Origin: Methylotetracoccus sp.
Lineage (GTDB): Bacteria; Pseudomonadota; Gammaproteobacteria; Methylococcales; Methylococcaceae
Direction of reading: 5' to 3'
NCBI GenBank assembly: GCA_025458755.1
Contig: JALORT010000189.1
Location: forward strand, 1 to 5,245
DNA: 5,245 nucleotides
Each line of letters begins with the position of its first letter. Position 1 is the first letter of the stretch. Below the pieces are notes generated by a model. It saw only the letters and a list, made by a program, of their open reading frames with translations, did not search any database and had not been told where the DNA came from. The translations under genes were made by a program, and so were the position numbers. This document shows, in pieces, positions 1-5,245 of the stretch.

Positions 1-1106
1 GAAAATTTGGCCAGCGGCGGGTAGTCGTCGGTCGCCACCTGTAGCGGGAAACTACCGGCGTTTTCCAGCGGCCGGCCGGCATCGTCGGTCAGATCCGGCG
101 GCAACTGGACCTCGAATTTGGCCTGCTCCGGGAACGGGCCGCGGAAGGTGACGGAGTCGACCACCGGGTTCTTGACCGGGTCCAGCGGTTCGGGAGAATA
201 GCGGGTGCCGTTTTTGGCGATCACACGGATCACCGCGGCCTTTTCCGTTGCGATCGGCGCCGAGAAAGACAAGCTCATCGGCAGAAACGGCACGCACTGC
301 GCCTTGGCATTCACGCGTTCGCATTCGAAGCGGGCATTGAAGGCCGGACGGGTGCGGAAACTGAGCACCTGATCTTCGACGGTCGCCAGCCCGCTGGGAG
401 AGGCGATTCCGCGGCCCCAGACCAGGGTGATCGCCGTATCCGGCGGGAAACTGCGCCGGCACTTCAGTACGATTAGGCGCTCCGCTTCTGCTTTCTCGTC
501 CGGGAAGCGCTGGAAGAAATAGCGGTAGCTGTCGCGCACCTCCGCTGACAAGGCCTGCCGCCGCGCCTCCCCCTGCAAGACATCGACACCGATGCGTTCA
601 CCCACACCTTCGATCCCGCAGTACACTTCAGCAGATACGGAGTCTGGAGTTGCCTCGGCATCCAGCGCCAGCAGGAACACCTGACTCTCGTCGACACTGC
701 CGCTGCCGTCCCCCGGCAGCGAATCGATCACGCTCGGCCCGCCAGTGTCGAAGCGGTACGACGCGGGTCCGGTAACGGCTTGGTTCGAGAGGCTTTTCAG
801 ACCCTGGCGGAGGCTGAACGAACAGCGCTGTCCGGCCGGCACATCCTCGTTGAAGTCATACACCCACTGCCTGCTGTCGATCCAATGCCCCTGGCCCGCG
901 ACCGCGCAGCTCACCGTAAACGGGGCTTCCAACCGCGAGTCGCCGAAACGAACCATCGCCTCCGAAAATCTCGCGGCCGCCTGCCGCACGCCTTTGACGG
1001 TGCCTTGCGGCGAGAAGGATTCGACCCGCGGCGCCGCGGCCGGTGCCTGCTTGGCGAAACCCGGCAGGGCCGTGAACAGAGTGATCAAGAGGAACAGGTA
1101 CCGCAT
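1..1106 (-). CDS. Bacterial alpha-2-macroglobulin family protein, N-terminal part (cut by window edge)
   Basis: The reading frame runs from an ATG at 1106 leftward off the window, giving 368 residues and two spare bases without a stop. Residues 1-18 form a Sec signal peptide (Met-Arg, a hydrophobic core, then Gly-Phe-Ala before Lys19). No lipobox cysteine is present, so the mature protein should be periplasmic and soluble, unlike the lipoprotein type of bacterial macroglobulin. The mature start has the phrase RVESFSPQGTVKGVRQA, followed by beta-rich macroglobulin-type sandwich sequence (for example WVYDFNEDVPAGQRC around 81-95). I recognise this as the N-terminal region of large proteobacterial macroglobulins, which usually have about 1,500-1,900 residues and are thought to trap proteases in the periplasm. 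Six cysteines (67, 95, 163, 216, 262, 271) suggest disulfides. The thioester and bait regions would lie outside the window, so trapping chemistry cannot be judged. The start is supported by an AGGA seven bases upstream. Confidence 0.85.
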   Translation of the reverse strand, partial: MRYLFLLITLFTALPGFAKQAPAAAPRVESFSPQGTVKGVRQAAARFSEAMVRFGDSRLEAPFTVSCAVAGQGHWIDSRQWVYDFNEDVPAGQRCSFSLRQGLKSLSNQAVTGPASYRFDTGGPSVIDSLPGDGSGSVDESQVFLLALDAEATPDSVSAEVYCGIEGVGERIGVDVLQGEARRQALSAEVRDSYRYFFQRFPDEKAEAERLIVLKCRRSFPPDTAITLVWGRGIASPSGLATVEDQVLSFRTRPAFNARFECERVNAKAQCVPFLPMSLSFSAPIATEKAAVIRVIAKNGTRYSPEPLDPVKNPVVDSVTFRGPFPEQAKFEVQLPPDLTDDAGRPLENAGSFPLQVATDDYPPLAKF

Positions 1107-1113
1107 CGGGATG

Positions 1114-1117
1114 TCCT
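1114..1117 (-). promoter_or_regulatory. Ribosome binding site of the macroglobulin gene
   Basis: Read on the minus strand, AGGA (within CCAGGA) lies seven bases before the ATG at 1106. It supports this start, which also places the signal peptide exactly at the N-terminus. Confidence 0.6.
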
Positions 1118-1146
1118 GGCGCTGGAAACCGTGGGCTCAAGCCAAG

Positions 1147-1152
1147 ATTGTA
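1147..1152 (-). promoter_or_regulatory. Possible -10 box for the macroglobulin gene
   Basis: On the minus strand the hexamer is TACAAT, a five-of-six match to the sigma-70 -10 box, in otherwise GC-rich sequence. It would start transcription near 1140 and give a leader of about 34 bases that includes the ribosome binding site. The region 17 bases upstream (AGGCAA) is a poor -35, so this is a candidate only. Confidence 0.35.
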
Positions 1153-1251
1153 AACTCCAGTCTGTGCGATTGCCTGAAGAACCGGGGCGTCACGGAAAAT
1201 GGCGATGCGCAGCGGACAACACTGTCGGCGCGCGGCCGGGACATGGCAGAG

Positions 1252-1307
1252 CGTTCATGGCGCGGGCCGCGTGGACTGGGGCCGGGTGTCGTCGAGCGCC
1301 ATGAACG
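1252..1307. repeat. Perfect 12-bp inverted repeat with 32-bp loop, REP-like
   Basis: The arm CGTTCATGGCGC at 1252-1263 is exactly complementary to GCGCCATGAACG at 1296-1307, around a 32-bp GC-rich centre. The CGTTCATGG...CCATGAACG ends and the GTCGA just inside the right arm (1291-1295) resemble dispersed intergenic palindromes that I recall from many GC-rich proteobacterial genomes. Neither strand has a T-tract after the stem, so a simple intrinsic terminator is unlikely. It sits between two same-strand genes, a typical place for a REP-type element. The inverted repeat is seen directly; the REP assignment is inferred. Confidence 0.55.
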
Positions 1308-1337
1308 TTGGATCCGTTCGGCAGCGGCGCCGTAGCC

Positions 1338-1363
1338 CCCGGCCGAGATGGTCGAGGGCCGGG
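1338..1363 (-). terminator. GC-rich hairpin just after the Fae-family gene, possible terminator
   Basis: CCCGGCC at 1338-1344 pairs with GGCCGGG at 1357-1363 across a 12-base loop, giving a 7-bp all-GC stem that begins two bases beyond the Fae stop codon. No run of T follows in the direction of transcription, so it is not a classical Rho-independent terminator. It could still be a pause or 3'-end-protecting structure, or a chance palindrome in GC-rich DNA. Confidence 0.3.
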
Positions 1364-1365
1364 AG

Positions 1366-1911
1366 TCACTTCGGCTCCCAATCCTCTTCCCACATATCAT
1401 GCTTGATCGTGTGGCGGTTTTCGATCAGCTCTTCGATCGTGGGTTCGTCGTTCAGCTGGCGCTGGATCGCCAGCTTGGTCGCTTCGTAGTTGGTCCGGTA
1501 CATGTCGGCCTTGTCCAGATCGGGGTCCTTGGCGCAGCGCGGATCGATCCACACCAGACTGATGATGCACAGCTCGTTGACCTGCTCACGCGGGATGATG
1601 CCCTCGATCACGCAGTCGAGCACCGCATCGGCCGTGGCTGCCTGCACCACCCCGCCGAACAGATCGATGTTGCCGTAATCCTTCAGCGTGACCTTCGGCA
1701 CGATCATCGTGGCCGGACGCACCATCTGGTTGCAGGCGCGGATCGCGAACATCGCCGTGTGGCCGCGCGACTGCGCCATCAAGTTGGCGAAGGCGGCGCC
1801 GACCGGGCCGTCCACGGCACCGATCAGGATCTCGGGCATGGCGTCGGTCGCCTGGCCCTCTTTGGCGAGTACGGTCGCTTCGCCGGCCTTGAACACGATC
1901 TTTTTCGACAT
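1366..1911 (-). CDS. Formaldehyde-activating enzyme (Fae) family protein, paralogue lacking the catalytic histidine
   Basis: This complete 181-residue protein belongs to the Fae family. Classical Fae condenses formaldehyde with tetrahydromethanopterin in the cytoplasm of methylotrophs, the entry step of the H4MPT formaldehyde oxidation pathway. Family landmarks are visible: the EILIG segment (27-31) followed by GPVGAAFANLM (35-45), KVTL (73-76), EGIIP (103-107) and the signature NYEATKLAIQR (141-151). Set against the Methylobacterium enzyme from memory, the stretch containing the active-site histidine (A-H-I-D-L-I-I-G) reads A-M-P-E-I-L-I-G here, so Met25 replaces that histidine. The protein also has a longer acidic, tryptophan-containing C-terminus ending WEEDWEPK. 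Both features suggest one of the Fae-like paralogues (called Fae2 or Fae3 in the literature) rather than the canonical enzyme, so I give no symbol. ATG at 1911 has a strong ribosome binding site. No other H4MPT-pathway gene is in the window. Confidence 0.88.
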   Translation of the reverse strand: MSKKIVFKAGEATVLAKEGQATDAMPEILIGAVDGPVGAAFANLMAQSRGHTAMFAIRACNQMVRPATMIVPKVTLKDYGNIDLFGGVVQAATADAVLDCVIEGIIPREQVNELCIISLVWIDPRCAKDPDLDKADMYRTNYEATKLAIQRQLNDEPTIEELIENRHTIKHDMWEEDWEPK

Positions 1912-1917
1912 GGCTGT

Positions 1918-1924
1918 CTCCTTT
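1918..1924 (-). promoter_or_regulatory. Strong ribosome binding site of the Fae-family gene
   Basis: On the minus strand AAAGGAG lies six bases before the ATG at 1911, a near-ideal Shine-Dalgarno sequence and spacing. It fixes the start and suggests efficient translation. Confidence 0.8.
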
Positions 1925-2273
1925 CATTTATAAGAGTGACGGTTAGCGCAATAGGGTAGCGCAGCACCGACGTTTGCCGAAGCGTCACCGCCGCAAAAAT
2001 GTCGAGAGTTCGCGTGAGCGCTTTTGCGTCTGCCGTAACATGCGCTGCGAGCACGAAACCCCGGCAGAGGCAACAACGTTGGTACCTGTGCACGGGGCAG
2101 ACTGCGAGACATGCACACGCGGTCGACTTTTCTCCATCGACAGCGCGGATCGGCTCGAGGCGCAACCCCAATCCCTGACCCGGCATTTCGCAGCACATCC
2201 GGCCTGCCGGCGTCCGTCATGCCCCGCCAGGATTTGGGAGAAGCCCCACGATTGGAGCAGAATCAATCGAAAG
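1925..2273. other. Divergent intergenic region without a recognisable gene
   Basis: The stretch between the Fae ribosome binding site and the possible promoter of the ATPase gene holds no reading frame with a good start signal or recognisable protein. Frames that stay open here give arginine-, cysteine- and proline-rich translations typical of noncoding GC-rich DNA. The Fae promoter should lie here, but I found no convincing -35/-10 pair on the minus strand. No tRNA, CRISPR array or long repeat was seen. Confidence 0.5.
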
Positions 2274-2304
2274 GTGACATCGCCGAGTCACAACGGTCCA
2301 TAAT
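2274..2304 (+). promoter_or_regulatory. Possible promoter of the ATPase-CDF gene, 19-bp spacing
   Basis: GTGACA at 2274-2279 (five of six to the -35 consensus) and CATAAT at 2299-2304 (five of six to the -10 consensus) are separated by 19 bases. Transcription would begin near 2311, leaving a leader of about 50 bases. A 5-bp dyad, GTGAC at 2274-2278 and GTCAC at 2287-2291, overlaps the -35 and the spacer. Long spacing of this kind is known from MerR-type metal-responsive promoters, but no MerR gene is visible, so regulation is speculative. Confidence 0.35.
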
Positions 2305-2350
2305 CGCGCTGCCCCGTCACGGCGGGCACCCGATGGAACATCGACACAGC

Positions 2351-2357
2351 AGAGAGG
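2351..2357 (+). promoter_or_regulatory. Ribosome binding site that selects a GTG start
   Basis: AGAGAGG lies six bases before GTG at 2364. No ATG exists in this frame between the upstream in-frame stop (TAA at 2301) and 2364, and the next in-frame candidates downstream lack such a sequence. GTG 2364 is therefore the best start. Confidence 0.65.
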
Positions 2358-2363
2358 CTTGCA

Positions 2364-5245
2364 GTGCGTCGCGATATCCCCGTTTCCCGGCTGAGACATA
2401 TTCCGTGGGGCGGCCAGGGATTGTCCTCCCAAGAGGCAGCACTGCGGAAGCAGCGGTTCGGCCCGAATGCCATCCTCGAAGTGGCGGTCAACCGCTGGTT
2501 CGAGCTGGCGCGGGACACCCTGAAAGACCCGATGATCTGGTTCCTGATCGGAACCGGAGGGATCTACGCGGTGCTTGGCAGTTATATCGAGGCAGCCACC
2601 CTGTTGGTCGCCATGCTGCCGCTGGCCGGCATGGATGCCTTTCTGCACCGCCGCACCCAAGCCTCCACCGAGGGACTGAGCCGCCAGCTCGCCCAGAAAT
2701 CGCGTGTGGTTCGGGACGGCATCGCCCAGGAGATTCCGGCAACCGCCTTGGTGCCGGGCGATCTGGTGGAGGTGTCGACCGGCGAGCCGTTTCCGGCGGA
2801 CGGCCTGATCGTCGGCGGAGACAACCTTCAGGCGGACGAATCCCCGCTGACCGGAGAAGCCTATCCCGCCGTCAAGCGGCGGTTGACTGAGCTGCCCACC
2901 CCGACGGGCGATCCTGACAGCGCAGTCTGGATTGACGGCGAATACTGGGGCTTCGCCGGTACCCGGCTGCTGACGGGCAAAGCCAGACTTCGAGTGGCCT
3001 TCACCGGCGCGCAAACGCTTTACGGCGAAATCGTGCATGCCGCGATGACCACAGACCGAGGCCGTACGCCGCTGCAGAACGCCATTTCCAGGTTGGTGAC
3101 GCTGCTGGTCGTCAGTGCCGGCGTGCTGTGTCTGATCCTCGCCGGCGTCCGTTTACACCAGGGGCACGGCTGGCTCGACGCCTTAGTGAGCGCGGCCACA
3201 CTGGCGGTGGCGGCCTTGCCCGAGGAATTTCCGGTGGTATTCACCGTATTTCTGGGGGTCGGCGTCTATCGGTTGGCCCGGCGGCAAGCCTTGGTCCGCC
3301 GGGCCGTGTCGGTCGAAAACATCGGCCGCATCACCTGCGTGTGTTCGGACAAGACCGGTACTATTACCGAGGGCCGGCTGCGGCTGGAACATCTGGTGCC
3401 GCATCAGGGGACGCCCGAAGGCGACTTGCTCTTCTGGGCAGGGCTGGCGTCGCGCCGGGACACCGGGGATCCGATGGACGGCGCGATTCTGACACGCTTG
3501 GCGGAGGGTCCCCGCGGCACCGAGCCGGCGGCGGTGCTGGCGACTTATCCCTACACCGAACAGCGCTGCCGCGAAACGGCGATCGTCCGCATCGACGGCC
3601 GGGTCGTTGCCGTGAGCAAGGGCTCGCCGGAGGCCCTGCTGCCATTGTCGACGCTCGATCAAGCGCAGCAGATGCTCTGGTCCGCGCAGGTCGACCGCTT
3701 GGCGGCGGAAGGTCACAAGGTCATCGCCTGTCTTCACTGGCAACTCGGCGACCGCTGGGCCGGCGGTGAACCGGACCGGGACGGCCGCTTTGCCGGGCTC
3801 CTGGCCTTCGAAGACCCGGTCCGGGAAGGTGTGGCCGATGCCGTGCGCGAATGCCGCGAAGCGGGCATCCGCGTCATCATGGTGACCGGCGACCATCCCG
3901 CGACCGCCGCCTCTGTGGCGCGCGACATCGGCTTGATCGAACACACCGAGGGGGTGATCGGAGGGGCCGAGCTGGCATCGCGGTGCGATGTCGGCGCCAA
4001 CCTCGATAATGTGACCGTCGTCGCCAGGGCGATGCCGACGCAAAAACTGGCGCTGGTCCGGGCGCTCCAAGCGGTTGGGGAAATCGTTGCGGTAACCGGC
4101 GACGGCATCAACGACGTACCGGCACTGCAGTCCGCCGATATCGGCATCGCCATGGGCGAACGCGGGACGCGCAGCGCCCGGGACGCCGCCTCGATCGTGC
4201 TGCTGAACGACAACTTCAGCACCCTGGTCCGCGCCATTGCGGAGGGTCGGCAGCTGTTCCGGAACCTTCAGCTCAGCTTCCAGTACCTGCTGCTGATCCA
4301 CATTCCTCTCGTCATTACGGCGACCTTCATCCCGCTGGCCGGGTATCCGATTCTGTATTTGCCGATTCACATCGTCTGGCTGGAAACCCTGATCCATCCG
4401 ACCGCGCTGCTGGTCTTTCAGGAACTTCCCGCACGAGGCCCGTTGCAGCCGATCGCGAGGCGGCAGCCCGCCGGATTTTTCTCGGCGGGCGAATGGGCGC
4501 TGATCGCCCTGATCGGAGCGCTGCTCACGGCGCTGGTGCTGTGGAGCTACGACCGCAGCCTGCTGCCCGGGCGCAACGTCGAGCATGCGCGGGCGATGGC
4601 GATGGTGGTGTTGACGTGCGCGAGCGCATCGGCCGCCGCAGTGCTCAGCCGGCTCCGAACGAAGAGCGCCTGGCTGATGACTCTCGCCACCGTCGGCGTA
4701 ACCGCGGTGCTGGTTCAGACGCCCTGGCTGGCGGCGCATTTGAGCCTGCAGCCTCTGCACTGGGATGACTGGCTGATCGCGATGGTCGGCGGACTGCTTG
4801 CGGTCGCCGGCCCTTTCCTGCTGTTCCAAGCAACAGAGCACCTGATCCGCGTCGCCCGAAGCGTGCTGGCCGACCGTCCCTCTCGCGCCGCGGCAGCGGA
4901 GCCCGCCGTCAACCATGCCGCCGTTCCCGGTCAGCCGCAAGCCGCGATCACGCCCCCGCTGACCCGCTACACCTGGTTGTCGGTGTTCGCCGCATTGGCA
5001 ACGATCGCTTTGAAGACCGCAGCTTACGTGCTGACCGGTTCCGTGGCGCTGCTCTCCGATGCGGCCGAATCGCTGGTGAATCTGGCCGGAGCAGGTTTTG
5101 CCTTGTTCATCCTCAAGGTCGCTGCCCGGCCAGCCGACGAAACGCACCCGTTCGGACACGGCAAGGCCGAATATTTTTCCAGCGGCTTCGAGGGCGCGCT
5201 GATTCTGGTGGCAGCGTCGGGCATCGCCTGGACCGCCTGGGATCG
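2364..5245 (+). CDS. P-type cation ATPase fused to a C-terminal CDF metal transporter (cut by window edge)
   Basis: The frame gives 960 residues from GTG 2364 and is still open at the window end. Residues 15-825 form a full P-type ATPase: N-terminal cation-ATPase segment (GLSSQEA, FGPN), M1-M2 (~56-92), actuator motif TGEA (163-166), M3 (~242-262), M4 with PEEFP (286-290), phosphorylation motif DKTGT with Asp329, nucleotide domain with KGSPE (419-423), TGDH (508-511), hinge motif [11 protein letters not shown] (578-588), then M5-M10 (~638-822). It would pump a cation across the inner membrane using ATP. M4 and M5 fit a P2-like, poorly characterised bacterial group, and the ion cannot be named. 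M6 carries WLETLIHPT, with His678 where relatives I recall have Asp. After a 44-residue Ala/Pro-rich linker (~823-866), residues ~867-960 match the start of a CDF transporter ([15 protein letters not shown], then HPFGHGKAE). The linker has no stop and no in-frame ATG, which argues for a true fusion. Other bacteria encode the two as separate proteins. Confidence 0.88.
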   Translation, partial: MRRDIPVSRLRHIPWGGQGLSSQEAALRKQRFGPNAILEVAVNRWFELARDTLKDPMIWFLIGTGGIYAVLGSYIEAATLLVAMLPLAGMDAFLHRRTQASTEGLSRQLAQKSRVVRDGIAQEIPATALVPGDLVEVSTGEPFPADGLIVGGDNLQADESPLTGEAYPAVKRRLTELPTPTGDPDSAVWIDGEYWGFAGTRLLTGKARLRVAFTGAQTLYGEIVHAAMTTDRGRTPLQNAISRLVTLLVVSAGVLCLILAGVRLHQGHGWLDALVSAATLAVAALPEEFPVVFTVFLGVGVYRLARRQALVRRAVSVENIGRITCVCSDKTGTITEGRLRLEHLVPHQGTPEGDLLFWAGLASRRDTGDPMDGAILTRLAEGPRGTEPAAVLATYPYTEQRCRETAIVRIDGRVVAVSKGSPEALLPLSTLDQAQQMLWSAQVDRLAAEGHKVIACLHWQLGDRWAGGEPDRDGRFAGLLAFEDPVREGVADAVRECREAGIRVIMVTGDHPATAASVARDIGLIEHTEGVIGGAELASRCDVGANLDNVTVVARAMPTQKLALVRALQAVGEIVAVTGDGINDVPALQSADIGIAMGERGTRSARDAASIVLLNDNFSTLVRAIAEGRQLFRNLQLSFQYLLLIHIPLVITATFIPLAGYPILYLPIHIVWLETLIHPTALLVFQELPARGPLQPIARRQPAGFFSAGEWALIALIGALLTALVLWSYDRSLLPGRNVEHARAMAMVVLTCASASAAAVLSRLRTKSAWLMTLATVGVTAVLVQTPWLAAHLSLQPLHWDDWLIAMVGGLLAVAGPFLLFQATEHLIRVARSVLADRPSRAAAAEPAVNHAAVPGQPQAAITPPLTRYTWLSVFAALATIALKTAAYVLTGSVALLSDAAESLVNLAGAGFALFILKVAARPADETHPFGHGKAEYFSSGFEGALILVAASGIAWTAWD

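Noticed and set aside
745..1335. 196- and 174-residue plus-strand frames at 745-1335 and 780-1304
   Set aside because: They lie opposite the macroglobulin signal peptide and first domain and show no protein-like features.
1927..1932. TATAAA on the minus strand as a -10 box for the Fae-family gene
   Set aside because: It ends three bases before the Shine-Dalgarno sequence, so transcription would start inside the ribosome binding site. No -35 is present at a suitable distance.
1348..1959. 203-residue plus-strand frame covering the Fae gene
   Set aside because: It is antisense to the clearly conserved Fae protein, and its His/Asp/Arg-rich translation mirrors the Fae codons.
1974..2303. 109-residue frame in the divergent intergenic region
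   Set aside because: It needs a TTG start without a ribosome binding site and gives a Cys/Arg/Pro-rich sequence that I cannot relate to any family.
2111..2890. 259-residue frame on the plus strand starting with ATG upstream of the ATPase
   Set aside because: It runs through the intergenic region and then into the ATPase coding sequence in another frame. The translation is rich in Arg, Pro and Gly without any known motif, and it has no ribosome binding site comparable to that at 2351.
3183..5159. 658-residue open frame on the minus strand across most of the ATPase-CDF gene
   Set aside because: Its translation is a Gln/Arg/His-rich low-complexity sequence with no recognisable domain. It lies opposite a frame with a full set of P-type ATPase motifs, and long antisense frames are a common by-product of GC-rich codon use.

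Overview
The window is GC-rich and gene-dense, with strong purine-rich ribosome binding sites. It carries a formaldehyde-activating-enzyme (Fae) family gene, which points to a methylotrophic bacterium. A proteobacterial methanotroph of the Methylococcus type is my best guess, but this is an inference from gene content and not a database match. Two of the three protein genes run off the window edges.

Layout. (1) Positions 1-1106, minus strand: the N-terminal 368 residues of a secreted bacterial alpha-2-macroglobulin family protein. (2) 1107-1365: a 259-bp gap with a ribosome binding site and a possible -10 box for the macroglobulin gene, a perfect 12-bp inverted repeat that resembles a dispersed REP-type palindrome, and a GC-rich hairpin just past the Fae stop. 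(3) 1366-1911, minus strand: a complete 181-residue Fae-family protein in which the position of the family's catalytic histidine is methionine. (4) 1912-2363: a 452-bp divergent intergenic region with the Fae ribosome binding site at one end and a possible promoter plus ribosome binding site for the rightward gene at the other. I see no credible gene in it. (5) 2364-5245, plus strand: a reading frame open to the window edge. It encodes a complete ten-helix P-type cation ATPase followed, without a stop or a plausible restart, by the first ~95 residues of a cation diffusion facilitator (CDF) transporter.

How they relate. The three genes do not look like one pathway. The macroglobulin and Fae genes share a strand but are separated by 259 bp and a hairpin, so they are probably transcribed separately. 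The ATPase-CDF gene is divergent from Fae. The most notable item is the ATPase-CDF fusion: an ATP-driven pump and a gradient-driven metal exporter in one polypeptide, with an unusual set of metal-site residues in both halves. The second is the Fae paralogue, which may not carry out the classical formaldehyde-H4MPT condensation.
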